Source: an uncultured Collinsella sp. (GTDB lineage: Bacteria; Actinomycetota; Coriobacteriia; Coriobacteriales; Coriobacteriaceae). Taken from it: a stretch of DNA of 38,312 nt. Shown in pieces: positions 1-8,751 of the stretch. The stretch lies in assembly GCA_900543025.1 (NCBI GenBank), contig UQPP01000020.1, positions 1 through 38,312 of the forward strand, read 5' to 3'. Both the position numbers and the translations under genes were made by a program. Below the pieces are notes generated by a model, which was not told where the DNA came from, did no database searches, and saw nothing but the letters and a program-made list of their open reading frames with translations. Each line of letters opens with the position of its first letter. The first letter of the stretch is position 1.

Positions 1-325
<325 letters not shown>

Positions 326-473
326 AACCGCACCTCGCGGCCCGCGGGACTGAGCGCTCATGCGCGGTCCGGGCACGAGGATGCCCCCGAGTCACCTCCC
401 CTATGCGCCATGCGGCCCCCAGGGCACGTGTAAGGTGAGACCCAGGACACCGTAACGGTGGGCGCCGCCCACC

Positions 474-590
474 GGTCAGCGGCCAGAGCATGGGGGGCAC
501 GCCCGGTCCCGTTCCGAACCCGGAAGCTAAGCCCCATCGCGCCGAGAGTACTGCGGGGTCAGCCCGTGGGAGGCCAGGGCGCCGCTGACC
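474..590 (+). rRNA. 5S ribosomal RNA
   Basis: This is a 5S rRNA of about 117 nt. The terminal stem is formed by GGTCAGCGGC at the 5' end and GCCGCTGACC at the 3' end. The conserved core CCCGTTCCGAACCCGGAAG and the GCGCCGAGAGTACTG segment are present. It is the last gene of the rRNA operon and is followed by a strong terminator. The ends are set by the terminal helix. Confidence 0.95.
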
Positions 591-625
591 GGTGGACGGC
601 ACCGAGCCGTACGCTTGAACTGAGA

Positions 626-657
626 AGGGGGAGGCCTCGCGGCCTCCCCCTTTTTTG
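626..657 (+). terminator. rRNA operon intrinsic terminator
   Basis: GGGGGAGGCC and GGCCTCCCCC form a perfect 10-bp GC-rich stem with a TCGC loop, followed directly by six T residues. It lies about 35 bp after the 5S gene and should end the rRNA transcript. Confidence 0.93.
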
Positions 658-720
658 CGTTTGCGGGGCATAAATAACTCATTTACGCCAGACGATTTAA
701 TTCTTTTTGGTATTGAGCTT

Positions 721-1188
721 TTATTTAAAGAAAATAAAACGAATAACAAGGGCAACTGCTATGGCCACAATGATCAAAAGCAGGATTGTCAGTCGATGCT
801 GCTTGCGTCGTTTACTTGACGAAACGAAGATTGATTTTCCCTGTTTTGGCGTTTCGAGATAGCGAGCCGAATTCGTCAAGGTTTGCTTTGGTCGAGGACA
901 TCTTTGTTGATAAGTGGCGGATGCTTTCATCGGCTCATCACTAGCTGCGCTGTTTTTAGATAATGGTGCGTCTTTCAGATATACGGGGTCTCCCGAGGCG
1001 ACGCCCATATGTTTACGTCCCGTTTGGGCATCCTCGAGCGTTTGATATCGATTTCTCGTCACATACTCGGGCTCCGGATCATTAATGGGCTCTTGCGAGA
1101 TGTGGGGGCGATGGAACCGTGGCGGCTGCGTGGAAGTATCTTCCCCCTGCGTCGGCATAAACATTTTGTTCTGGTTTTGGTCGTCCAT
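721..1188 (-). CDS. Tail-anchored protein of unknown function
   Basis: A 155-residue protein I do not recognise. The first 120 residues are polar and proline/glutamine-rich with no clear domain, suggesting disorder. A basic patch (KRRKQHR, about 125-131) is followed by a strongly hydrophobic segment at about 132-155 that ends the protein. This arrangement is that of a C-terminally anchored single-pass protein with its bulk in the cytoplasm. An AAAGGG ribosome binding site lies 5-10 bases before the ATG. A TACAAT hexamer lies 40-45 bp upstream on the same strand and is a possible -10. It is convergent with the rRNA operon. Base composition is lower in GC than the housekeeping neighbours, which may indicate weak constraint or transfer. 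Confidence 0.7.
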   Translation of the reverse strand: MDDQNQNKMFMPTQGEDTSTQPPRFHRPHISQEPINDPEPEYVTRNRYQTLEDAQTGRKHMGVASGDPVYLKDAPLSKNSAASDEPMKASATYQQRCPRPKQTLTNSARYLETPKQGKSIFVSSSKRRKQHRLTILLLIIVAIAVALVIRFIFFK

Positions 1189-1308
1189 GATGCCCTTTAG
1201 CTCGTTACCAACAACGTGTACGCGCTCATTGTAAGCCCCTTGTTATTTGTAGCTGGGGACATACTCGGTATTTAAGCTCTGGTTCAAAGAACCTTAACCT
1301 TCCTAAAA

Positions 1309-1329
1309 CCTGAGTCATACGCACTTAGA
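1309..1329. promoter_or_regulatory. Possible HspR-type (HAIR-like) operator before hsp20
   Basis: CCTGAGT-N7-ACTTAGA resembles the actinobacterial HAIR consensus CTTGAGT-N7-ACTCAAG, with mismatches mainly in the right half. It sits about 140 bp upstream of the small heat-shock gene. HspR control of hsp20 genes is known in actinobacteria. The match is imperfect, so the call is tentative. Confidence 0.25.
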
Positions 1330-1465
1330 TATGCTTATAGTACTGGACTCAAAAAACTTTATAGTCGATGTATATATGAGCACTGGGTGGGCATATATAA
1401 GAGCGTCAAAAGAAGTCCCAGTCACCTGGAAGATGACTCGGCAGTCCTATAAAGGAGTGGTAAAC

Positions 1466-1897
1466 ATGGCAAGCATGGTTCCTTATCGTTCGGTTTTTGG
1501 CGTTCGTCCCTCTGCAAGCTCGCTGTTCGATCTGTTTGATGATATGAGCGACCTAGCGAACAGCTCGATTGCCTCTAAGGCGTTCCCCGTTGACGTTGAG
1601 GATAAGGGCGATGGCTATGAGGTCAAGGCTTATCTGACCGGCGTCGCCAAGGACGATATCGATGTCGAGCTTAACGAGGGCCGTCTGTCCATTAGCGTGA
1701 ATGTCGAGGAAGACGAGGAGAACGAGGGCAAGAACTTCCTGCAGAAGGAGTTCAGCTCGTACAGCGCGACGCGTGGCGTGTATCTTAAGGACGCTTCGAG
1801 CGAGGGCCTCTCGGCTAAGTACGCTGACGGCATCCTGACCGTTACGGTTCCCAAGATCGTCGAGAAGAAGAACGTTACGAAGATCTCCATCGAATAA
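1466..1897 (+). CDS. Hsp20/alpha-crystallin small heat-shock protein
   Basis: A 143-residue small heat-shock chaperone, predicted to hold unfolding cytoplasmic proteins in an ATP-independent way. The alpha-crystallin domain spans about residues 38-135: FPVDVEDKGDGYEVKAYLTG starts the beta-sandwich, an acidic loop EEDEENEG sits in the middle, and the C-terminal strand has the typical A-D-G-I-L-T-V-T-V-P-K motif at about 121-130. The end KISIE supplies the I-x-I oligomerisation tail. The start at 1466 is chosen because AAAGGAGTGG precedes it at good spacing. An upstream in-frame ATG at 1331 has no binding site and would add non-family residues. Transcription is probably heat-controlled (see the HAIR-like site). 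A strong terminator follows. Confidence 0.93.
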   Translation: MASMVPYRSVFGVRPSASSLFDLFDDMSDLANSSIASKAFPVDVEDKGDGYEVKAYLTGVAKDDIDVELNEGRLSISVNVEEDEENEGKNFLQKEFSSYSATRGVYLKDASSEGLSAKYADGILTVTVPKIVEKKNVTKISIE

Positions 1898-1930
1898 CTT
1901 CGTTGGTGTTCTTCGCTATTAAAAGACAAC

Positions 1931-1966
1931 AAAAGGGGCTGGGAAGCGATTCCCGGCCCCTTTTGC
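1931..1966. terminator. Bidirectional terminator after hsp20
   Basis: AAAAGGGGCTGGGAA and TTCCCGGCCCCTTTT pair across a GCGA loop, with A-run and T-run flanks. It can serve hsp20 on the plus strand and the convergent metallo-hydrolase gene on the minus strand. Confidence 0.85.
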
Positions 1967-1979
1967 TGTTTAGGACAGT

Positions 1980-2789
1980 CTATTGAATGGTTGCTGGCCG
2001 ATACTGGCTTGCGGGGCGTATCGAGAGTTTTCGCGATCCTTGGAGAAGGGTGGCGGAGCTGCCGAGCTCGTCATCCAGGGTTGCGGCTAGAGCTTTGGCA
2101 TAGCTTTTGACGGTAAGGCTCGGACGATTGTTGTCTTGGCTGATATGCATGGCAATGAGCTGTTCGGTGCGATCGGTAACAAGTTCGCGCGCGGCTTCGG
2201 CGGCTTGGCCGTTGGAGAGGTGTCCCCTTGCAGACAGGATGCGCTCCTGAAGAAAGCGGGGATATTCTCCCTCGCGCAGCATGGTCACATCGTGGTTGCT
2301 TTCGAGCGCGAGGACTCGACAATCTTTGAGGGTGTTCATGGCTTGGCTCGATAGCTCTCCGGTGTCGGTAGCAAAGCCGATGGAATCATCGAGGGCGTCG
2401 AATCGAAAGCCGATTGGATTTATGACATCGTGTGATGTTGAGTAGGTTTGCACGTGGATGCCGGCAATGGATAGGGTGTCACCGGGGTCGAATTCCTCGA
2501 CAGGCAGATGCGAAAGATTTTCTTTGCTCGAAAGTGTGCCCCTGCTGGCAAAGAGGGGACCGTGCCAGTGCTTGCACCAGACATCGAGACCCTTGATGTG
2601 ATCGCCATGCTCATGAGTAATGAGAAGAGCCGAGACGTTGTCTGCCGAGAGTCCCAGTTCTGCCATGCGCTTTAATGTCTCGCGGCGAGAAAGACCGTCG
2701 TCAATCATGATGAGCCCCCGGGGGCCTTCGATGAGCGCGCAGTTGCCTTTTGAGCCGCTGCCAAGGATATGAAGGTGCAGACGAGACAT
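1980..2789 (-). CDS. yycJ: MBL-fold metallo-hydrolase, YycJ/WalJ type
   Basis: A 269-residue metallo-beta-lactamase-fold protein of the YycJ/WalJ/VicX group, implicated in other bacteria in coordinating cell division and DNA or RNA processing. The N-terminus SRLHLHILGSGSKGNCALIE is characteristic of the group. The zinc-binding motif is THEHGDH at about residues 58-64, and further metal ligands are suggested by TSHD (about 118-121) and FATDTGELS (about 138-146). The start is placed at the Met before SRLHLH; an extension to 2837 would abut the divergent tilS start and adds non-conserved residues. In many Gram-positives yycJ follows walRK, but here it stands alone and divergent from tilS. Its exact substrate is not known from sequence. 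Confidence 0.85.
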   Translation of the reverse strand: MSRLHLHILGSGSKGNCALIEGPRGLIMIDDGLSRRETLKRMAELGLSADNVSALLITHEHGDHIKGLDVWCKHWHGPLFASRGTLSSKENLSHLPVEEFDPGDTLSIAGIHVQTYSTSHDVINPIGFRFDALDDSIGFATDTGELSSQAMNTLKDCRVLALESNHDVTMLREGEYPRFLQERILSARGHLSNGQAAEAARELVTDRTEQLIAMHISQDNNRPSLTVKSYAKALAATLDDELGSSATLLQGSRKLSIRPASQYRPATIQ

Positions 2790-2837
2790 AAGATTCCAAA
2801 GGATACAATGGGTGCGGACGAATAGAGGAGGAAGCAA

Positions 2838-4376
2838 ATGCCTACGGTATCACAGCATTACGGACACCATGCCGTGCCCGGGGCAGTCGATGAGACCCGA
2901 ACGAGGCAGCAGGCTGCTCCTGTCGTGCTCATGGTATCAGGCGGCGCGGACTCGACGGCACTGCTTCTTATGGCGTGCACATCAAAGCTGGATATCCAAG
3001 ACGGGCGCGGTGTTGCCCCCATTGCTCGCGAGCGCCTGCATGTGCTGCATGTAAACCATCATCTGCGCGGCAAGGCGTCCGATGGCGACGAGGCCTTTGT
3101 GCGTGAGCTCTGCGCGAAAAATGGTTTACCGCTGTGCGTGGAGCACGCTTATTTTGATGGGGAGTCGGGCAATATTGAGGCCGCGGCCCGCGAAGTGCGC
3201 TATGCCGCGGCGCGGAGGTATGTTCGCGAGCTCTGCGCCCAGACGGGGGCACCGCGAACGGCGGCTCGTATCTGCACCGCGCACACGTCTTCGGATCGCG
3301 CGGAAACGTTTTTGATGAACGCGATTAAGGGTTCGGGGCCCGCTGGCCTATCGAGCATTCCTCGCCGGAGGAATATCGTGGTACGTCCCTTGCTCGACCT
3401 AACTCATGGCGAGCTCGTGGGCTATCTACAGGTACATGGTCAGCCGTGGCGTGAAGACGAGAGCAATGAGGATATCTCGTATCTGCGAAACTACGTGCGC
3501 CATCGAGTAATGCCAGTGGTGGCGCAGCGCAACGCGAGCGTCTGCAAGACGATTGGCGCCGCCTGCGAGATCTTAGGCGATGAGGACGCGTTTTTGTCTC
3601 AGCTTTCGGCACAGGCGTTTCGAAGCTGTTTGCGCAAAGAGGCAGCGGGTGCGCTGGTGCTCGATGCCAGGCGCCTGGCTGCGGCCGAGGTGGTAATCGC
3701 GCGGCGCATCGTGCGACTGGCGATTAAGCGCATCGATCCGGACGCTCGTCCCGAGATGCGACATGTGGAGCGAGTCCTTTCCTGCGTTGCCGAGGGCACC
3801 GGCTCGGTCACGCTTCCGGCGGGGATTGACGCACGCATTGAGTTTGGCATGCTGGCGTTTAAGGCGCCGGCGGCTCGCGAGGGCCTGGTCGCGGACTGGG
3901 TTACCGTACCCGGTCGTTTGCCGTTGGGCGGGGGACGTATGCTGGTCACAGAACCGATGGCTGTTGAGCCGGGATGCGATATCGTGCGCCGCGCCCGTGA
4001 GCTTGCGGCTGCCGGGGAAGTGACAGCTTTGGTAGACGCGGCTGCCCTGGGTTTTGCCGACAGCGATAGTGAGCGGATCCTGTCGGGCTCGCGTGGCGAG
4101 ATCCCTGCCGAGGCGCGATTGGCGCGCCTGTGGGTGGACGGTCCCGCGCCGGGAGACGTGATGTGCCCGTTAGGGATGAGTGGCCGAAGCAAGAAAGTAT
4201 CCGATTTGCTAGGTGAGGCTCGCATTCCCGTTTCCGAGCGCGCCGGCGTGCCCATGGTGAGGACGGCGCCGGGGGGTGCCGTGGTGTGGGTCGCCGGAGT
4301 TCGCGCGGACGAGCGTTTTAAGTGCACGGCCGCAACGCGCGTGGCATATCTGCTCCGCGTGGTCGATGCGGAATAG
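2838..4376 (+). CDS. tilS: tRNA(Ile)-lysidine synthase TilS
   Basis: TilS attaches lysine to C34 of tRNA-Ile(CAU) in an ATP-dependent reaction that changes its decoding from AUG to AUA; it is normally essential. The PP-loop motif SGGADS lies at residues 34-39 and HVNHHLRG follows at about 72-79, both typical of the N-type ATP pyrophosphatase domain. Later features include SSDRAETFLMNAIKGSG, which fits the HxxDD-like helix region, and RPLLDLT. The C-terminal half holds the TilS substrate-binding and lid domains. At 512 residues it is longer than short TilS forms but normal for actinobacteria. GAGGAGGAAG precedes the start. Tandem with hpt and ftsH, a widely conserved order that supports the call. 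Confidence 0.93.
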   Translation: MPTVSQHYGHHAVPGAVDETRTRQQAAPVVLMVSGGADSTALLLMACTSKLDIQDGRGVAPIARERLHVLHVNHHLRGKASDGDEAFVRELCAKNGLPLCVEHAYFDGESGNIEAAAREVRYAAARRYVRELCAQTGAPRTAARICTAHTSSDRAETFLMNAIKGSGPAGLSSIPRRRNIVVRPLLDLTHGELVGYLQVHGQPWREDESNEDISYLRNYVRHRVMPVVAQRNASVCKTIGAACEILGDEDAFLSQLSAQAFRSCLRKEAAGALVLDARRLAAAEVVIARRIVRLAIKRIDPDARPEMRHVERVLSCVAEGTGSVTLPAGIDARIEFGMLAFKAPAAREGLVADWVTVPGRLPLGGGRMLVTEPMAVEPGCDIVRRARELAAAGEVTALVDAAALGFADSDSERILSGSRGEIPAEARLARLWVDGPAPGDVMCPLGMSGRSKKVSDLLGEARIPVSERAGVPMVRTAPGGAVVWVAGVRADERFKCTAATRVAYLLRVVDAE

Positions 4377-4427
4377 CGTCCCACGCCTGCTATTCTGTGC
4401 GACGTTGACGGTATTCCCGCGCTGATG

Positions 4428-4467
4428 GCGCACGGGCTGGTAAATTTACCCCGTGCGCTGCTAGAAT
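4428..4467 (+). promoter_or_regulatory. Palindrome plus extended -10 promoter before hpt-ftsH
   Basis: GCGCACGGG and CCCGTGCGC are inverted arms that enclose the perfect 12-bp palindrome GGTAAATTTACC. Immediately downstream lies TGCTAGAAT, a good extended -10 element (TGn then TAGAAT). The arrangement suggests a hpt-ftsH promoter with an overlapping operator, about 60 bp before the hpt start. The -35 position is poor, as is common with extended -10 promoters. Confidence 0.4.
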
Positions 4468-4523
4468 GTGTAGTTCGCGTCCATACGGCGGTGTGTGGGC
4501 GATAAGCACAAGAAAGGGTTGTC

Positions 4524-5072
4524 ATGACTTCTCAACATCCGGATATCGAGAAGGTTCTGTTCACGCAGGAGGATATCGACGGTATCGTCTCTCGCCTGGG
4601 CGAGGAGATTACGCGCGACTACGCGGGTAAGGATCTGGTGCTGATTGCGGTCCTGCGCGGCGCCGTGGTCTTTATGGGCGACCTGATGCGTAAAATCGAG
4701 CTGCCGACCAACATCGATTTCATGGCTGTTTCGAGCTACGGCGACGGTGTGAAGTCCTCGGGTATCGTGCGTATCATTAAGGACCTGGATATTGACATCC
4801 GCGGTCGCGACGTGCTGATCGTCGAGGACATTCTGGACTCGGGCCTGACGCTCAAGTATCTGATGAAGAACCTCGAGAGCCGCAAGCCCGCTTCTCTGGA
4901 GGTCGCCGCCTTCCTGTGGAAGGACGTTGAGGACCGCGTCTCGGCCATCACGCCCAAGTATGTTGGAACCCATTGCCCCGATGCCTTTGTGGTGGGCTAC
5001 GGCCTCGACTATGCCGAGCGCTATCGCAACCTTCCGTATCTGGGCATTTTGAAACCGGAGGTTTATTCGTAA
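4524..5072 (+). CDS. hpt: Hypoxanthine phosphoribosyltransferase
   Basis: A 182-residue purine salvage enzyme that converts hypoxanthine (and usually guanine) plus PRPP to IMP or GMP in the cytoplasm. The PRPP-binding motif VEDILDSGLTL is at residues 100-110. The type I PRTase core includes LIAVLRGAVVFMGDL (about 40-54) and the flexible-loop segment MAVSSYGDGVKSSG (about 68-81). The C-terminus VGYGLDYAERYRNLPYLGIL is typical of bacterial HPRT. Length is normal. AAGAAAGGG precedes the ATG. It ends two bases before ftsH, so the two genes are almost certainly co-transcribed. Confidence 0.95.
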   Translation: MTSQHPDIEKVLFTQEDIDGIVSRLGEEITRDYAGKDLVLIAVLRGAVVFMGDLMRKIELPTNIDFMAVSSYGDGVKSSGIVRIIKDLDIDIRGRDVLIVEDILDSGLTLKYLMKNLESRKPASLEVAAFLWKDVEDRVSAITPKYVGTHCPDAFVVGYGLDYAERYRNLPYLGILKPEVYS

Positions 5073-5073
5073 G

Positions 5074-7212
5074 ATGCCCGACGACCGTAACGACAACAAT
5101 TCCCAGACTCCCCGGGACCCAAAGATCCCGGGGATGCCCGGAGGCAAGAAGCCCACGCGTACGGGCTGGCTGTATTTTCTTTTGGCTTGCGCGCTTCTGG
5201 GCTATGCCTTCTTTAATATGGGTTCCGGCTTTGCCAGCTCCAGCAATACCGTTAAGCTCGCGACGAGCGAGATGGTCAGCGCCATCAAGCAGGATCGCGT
5301 CGAAGATCTGACCTATACGGTTCAAGACGGAAGCGTGACGGGTCATTACTGGAAGACAAAAAAGGCCAAGGGCGATACGAGCGAGCTCAAGAGCTTCTCT
5401 TCGACCTATGTCGGCTCCGATTCGCTTGCCGAGCTCATGGCGGAGCACCCCGATACCAAGTACATCGTCAACACCAACGATCCCGATTTTTGGGGCGACT
5501 TGGCGATGAGTGTGCTTCCGACGATCGCCCTTATCGCCATCATGTTCTACTTTATGCGCCAGATGATGGGCGCCAACAACAGGAACATGCAGTTTGGCAA
5601 GACCAACGCCAAGACCAACGAGGCTACACGCCCCAAGGTCAAGTTTGAAGACGTTGCCGGAGTGGACGAGGCAGTCGAGGAGCTCGAGGAGATCCGTGAC
5701 TTTTTGAGCGATCCGGATCGCTATCGCAAGCTGGGCGCCAAGATCCCACGTGGCGTGTTGCTGGTTGGCCCTCCGGGCACCGGTAAAACGCTGCTGGCCA
5801 AGGCCGTTGCCGGCGAGGCGGGCGTGCCGTTCTTTAGCATCTCGGGTTCCGACTTTGTCGAGATGTTCGTAGGTGTCGGCGCCAGCCGTGTGCGTGACCT
5901 CTTTAAGGAGGCCAAGTCCCAGGCCCCGTCGATCATCTTCATCGATGAGATCGATGCCGTGGGACGTCAGCGCGGAGCTGGCTTGGGCGGCGGTCACGAC
6001 GAGCGCGAGCAGACGCTCAACCAGCTGCTGGTCGAGATGGACGGCTTTGAGGAAAGCGAGTCGGTCATCCTGATCGCTGCGACCAACCGTCCTGACATCC
6101 TGGATCCGGCATTGCTGCGTCCCGGCCGTTTTGACCGTCAGGTTACGGTCGACCGTCCGGATGTGAAGGGCCGCGAGCAGATCTTGCGCGTGCATGCCGA
6201 GAACAAGCCGATGGACGAGGACGTTAAGTTTGAGAAGCTCGCCCAGATGACCGTTGGCTTTACTGGTGCCGATTTGGCGAACCTGCTCAACGAGTCTGCG
6301 CTGCTAGCCGCCCGCCGTCATCGTTCCGTGATCTCGATGGACGAGGTCGAGGAATCGATGGAGCGCGTGATTGCCGGACCGCAGCGCAAGGGTCGCGTGA
6401 TGACCGAGGCCGAGCGCACCACGATTGCCTACCACGAGAGCGGTCACGCCCTGGTGGGCCACATCCTGGAGCACTCCGATCCGGTCCACAAGATTTCGAT
6501 CGTCAGCCGCGGTCAGGCTCTGGGCTACACGCTGCAGCTTCCGCAGGAGGACCACTTCCTCAAGACCAAGAACGAGATGCTCGACGAGCTCGCCGTGTTC
6601 TTGGGCGGTCGCGTTGCCGAGGAGCTCATGTGCGATGACATTACGTCGGGCGCGAGCAACGATCTGGAGCGCGCAACCAAGATGGCGCGCGAGATGGTCA
6701 CGCGCTTGGGCATGAGCGAGGAGCTGGGCACGCAAGTGTTTGGCGAGGCGCAACATCAGGTGTTCCTTGGTCGCGATTACGCCGATCACCAGGATTACTC
6801 CGAGGAGACGGCGCGCCGCATCGATATCGAGGTTCAGCGCATTATGCGTGAGGCCCATCGTCGTGCGGTCGAGATCCTGGACGCCCGTCGCGATCAGCTC
6901 GATCTGATGGCGAAGGTGCTGCTTGAGCGCGAGACCGTCGAAGGCGACGCCGTGAACGCCCTGCTCGACAACGAGTGGGATGCCTACCTTGAGCGCGAGG
7001 GCGATATCCTGGCGGCCAAGGAGGAGCGCAATGCCAAGGCGGCCGGCATGCCGACCAAGAAGCGCGCGCCCCGTATGAGCGAGGAGGAGCTGGCGGCTGA
7101 TGCCGCGGCCTTTGCTCAGGCGGCCATGCAGGAGGATGCCGAAGCCGCATCCGATGATGCTGACGATGACCATGCCGTCGATGCCGGTGCCGACACCGAC
7201 GCCGACAAATAG
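5074..7212 (+). CDS. ftsH: ATP-dependent zinc metalloprotease FtsH
   Basis: FtsH is a membrane-anchored hexameric AAA+ protease that degrades misfolded membrane proteins and selected regulators. Two membrane segments flank an extracytoplasmic domain (about residues 30-50 and 143-165). The AAA+ module has Walker A GPPGTGKT at 232-239, Walker B FIDEID around 289-294, and the second region of homology with NRPDILDPALLRPGRFDRQ. The zinc protease site HESGH is at 454-458. At 712 residues it is somewhat longer than E. coli FtsH. The extra length is a C-terminal tail rich in Ala, Asp and Glu (about 660-712), which looks disordered. Its start follows the hpt stop after one base, and the ribosome binding site (GGAGG) lies inside the end of hpt. 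Confidence 0.97.
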   Translation: MPDDRNDNNSQTPRDPKIPGMPGGKKPTRTGWLYFLLACALLGYAFFNMGSGFASSSNTVKLATSEMVSAIKQDRVEDLTYTVQDGSVTGHYWKTKKAKGDTSELKSFSSTYVGSDSLAELMAEHPDTKYIVNTNDPDFWGDLAMSVLPTIALIAIMFYFMRQMMGANNRNMQFGKTNAKTNEATRPKVKFEDVAGVDEAVEELEEIRDFLSDPDRYRKLGAKIPRGVLLVGPPGTGKTLLAKAVAGEAGVPFFSISGSDFVEMFVGVGASRVRDLFKEAKSQAPSIIFIDEIDAVGRQRGAGLGGGHDEREQTLNQLLVEMDGFEESESVILIAATNRPDILDPALLRPGRFDRQVTVDRPDVKGREQILRVHAENKPMDEDVKFEKLAQMTVGFTGADLANLLNESALLAARRHRSVISMDEVEESMERVIAGPQRKGRVMTEAERTTIAYHESGHALVGHILEHSDPVHKISIVSRGQALGYTLQLPQEDHFLKTKNEMLDELAVFLGGRVAEELMCDDITSGASNDLERATKMAREMVTRLGMSEELGTQVFGEAQHQVFLGRDYADHQDYSEETARRIDIEVQRIMREAHRRAVEILDARRDQLDLMAKVLLERETVEGDAVNALLDNEWDAYLEREGDILAAKEERNAKAAGMPTKKRAPRMSEEELAADAAAFAQAAMQEDAEAASDDADDDHAVDAGADTDADK

Positions 7213-7223
7213 TCTTTGTGGCG

Positions 7224-7258
7224 AAAGCCTCCGCGGGGAAACCTGCGGAGGCTTTTTC
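7224..7258 (+). terminator. Terminator after ftsH
   Basis: AAAGCCTCCGC pairs with GCGGAGGCTTT, followed by a T-rich run. It ends the tilS-hpt-ftsH transcription unit. Confidence 0.9.
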
Positions 7259-7285
7259 TTTTGAGCGATATGGGGCCGTCTGTTG

Positions 7286-7337
7286 ATTGGGGACAGACTT
7301 AAATGAGCGTTTTCACGCATTTAAGTCTGTCCCCAAT
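7286..7337. repeat. Perfect 20-bp inverted repeat with GGGGACAG core
   Basis: ATTGGGGACAGACTTAAATG (7286-7305) is repeated perfectly as its reverse complement at 7318-7337 with a 12-bp loop. It lies between the ftsH terminator and the aminotransferase promoter and codes for nothing. It shares the GGGAC/GTCCC core with several other hairpins in this window. Confidence 0.85.
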
Positions 7338-7401
7338 TAACATTGCTGCGGCACTTTGCTCGGCTAAAGCGTACAATAGCGCCTATGCGAAAGGGGAACA
7401 G

Positions 7402-8586
7402 ATGATCAACGAAACTATGTATGCTCGCGGTGCGGAAAGCTCCATCATCCGTGAGATTTTTAGCTATGGCCTTGAGCGCAAGGCGCAGATCGGTGCGGAA
7501 AACGTATTCGATTTTTCGCTGGGCAACCCGAGCGTTCCTGCTCCCGCTGCCGTCGCGGAGTCCATCAAAAAGGCGCTTGAACTGCCGAGCGAGCAGCTGC
7601 ACGGATACACGCCCGCACCGGGCCTGCCGCAGTGCCGTACCGCCGTGGCTGAGTCGCTCAACCGTCGCTTCGGTACGAGCTATGAGGGCAAGGATGTCTT
7701 TATGACCGTGGGCGCGGCGGCTTCGCTCACCTGTACGCTTAACGCCGTTACGAATCCGGGCGACGAGGTCATCGTTATCGCTCCGTACTTCCCGGAGTAT
7801 CGCGTGTGGATTGAGAAGGCCGGCTGTACGTGTGTTGAGGCGCTCGCCGATGAAGATACGTTCCAGCTGAGCGTGGACAACGTGCTCAAGGCGATCAGCG
7901 ATAAGACGGCGGCCGTCATCATCGACTCTCCCAACAATCCGACCGGTGCCGTATATACATGCGACACGCTGACGCGACTGGCCAATGTTCTGCGCGAGGC
8001 CAACGCTCAGCGCGATCCCGAGAATCCGATTATGCTCATCTCGGATGAGCCGTACCGCGAGATTGTGTACGGTGCCGAGGTGCCTTGGGTGCCCTCGATC
8101 TACGAGAACACCGTGGTGTGCTACTCGTATTCTAAGTCGCTGTCGCTGCCTGGTGAGCGCGTGGGCTGGATCTTGGTTCCCAACACCAATCCGCAGGCTG
8201 CGCGTCTGATGCCGGCTGTTGCGGGTGCTGCCCGTACGCTGGGTTTTGTATGTGCACCGGCGCTCTTCCAGCGCGTGATTATCGATTGCATCGATGAGCC
8301 GAGTGACGTTGAGGCCTATGCACGCAACCGCACGGCGCTCACCGATGCCTTGGCGGACTACGGCTACACCTATGTTGAGCCAGACGGTGCTTTCTACCTG
8401 TGGGTGAAGGCACTCGAGCCCGATGCGAATGCGTTTTGTGAGCGCACAAAGAAGTATGAGTTGCTTGTGGTTCCCTCGGACAGCTTTGGTATGCCGGGTT
8501 GGTTTCGCCTGGGCTATTGCGTGAGTTACGAAACGATTGTCAATTCGCTACCCGCTTGGAAACAGTTGGCGGACGAGTATCGTTAA
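7402..8586 (+). CDS. PLP-dependent aminotransferase, class I/II
   Basis: A 394-residue fold-type I aminotransferase. The PLP-binding lysine is K245 in SYSKSLSLPGERVG. The upstream DEPYREIVY segment (about 215-223) and PNNPTGAVY (about 177-185) provide the conserved Asn and Asp/Tyr cofactor contacts, and the substrate carboxylate-binding Arg is probably in GWFRLGYCVS near the C-terminus. It is closest in style to the AspC/AAT-like class I enzymes, but the amino acid substrate cannot be told from sequence. The start is set by AAAGGGGAACAG just before the ATG. A TACAAT -10-like hexamer lies at 7372-7377. It stands as a single gene. Confidence 0.88.
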   Translation: MINETMYARGAESSIIREIFSYGLERKAQIGAENVFDFSLGNPSVPAPAAVAESIKKALELPSEQLHGYTPAPGLPQCRTAVAESLNRRFGTSYEGKDVFMTVGAAASLTCTLNAVTNPGDEVIVIAPYFPEYRVWIEKAGCTCVEALADEDTFQLSVDNVLKAISDKTAAVIIDSPNNPTGAVYTCDTLTRLANVLREANAQRDPENPIMLISDEPYREIVYGAEVPWVPSIYENTVVCYSYSKSLSLPGERVGWILVPNTNPQAARLMPAVAGAARTLGFVCAPALFQRVIIDCIDEPSDVEAYARNRTALTDALADYGYTYVEPDGAFYLWVKALEPDANAFCERTKKYELLVVPSDSFGMPGWFRLGYCVSYETIVNSLPAWKQLADEYR

Positions 8587-8621
8587 AAGTAAAGCGCTCT
8601 GCCTACAATGTTTTACGTGAA

Positions 8622-8650
8622 ACGGGGTTTGGTGTTAAGCCGGACCCCGT
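8622..8650 (+). terminator. Weak hairpin after the aminotransferase gene
   Basis: ACGGGGT (8622-8628) pairs with ACCCCGT (8644-8650). No strong T-run follows, so it could be an inefficient or factor-assisted terminator. Confidence 0.35.
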
Positions 8651-8684
8651 TGTCATGGACGTTGTGTCGTTGGGATGGAGTGGT

Positions 8685-8714
8685 TTTACGACTATCGAAG
8701 GCTATGCGTACAAT
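8685..8714 (+). promoter_or_regulatory. Putative promoter of the PHP gene
   Basis: TTTACG and TACAAT are separated by 18 bp and lie about 40 bp before the PHP gene start. The TACAAT -10-like hexamer recurs before several genes in this window (7372, 28784, and 1228-1233 on the other strand). Confidence 0.4.
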
Positions 8715-8751
8715 GAATATAAGCGACGGCCGTGCCAGATAAGGAGACCTG

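Noticed and set aside
326..473. A tRNA gene in the 23S-5S spacer
   Set aside because: No cloverleaf or T-loop sequence (GTTCGAAT-like) could be found.
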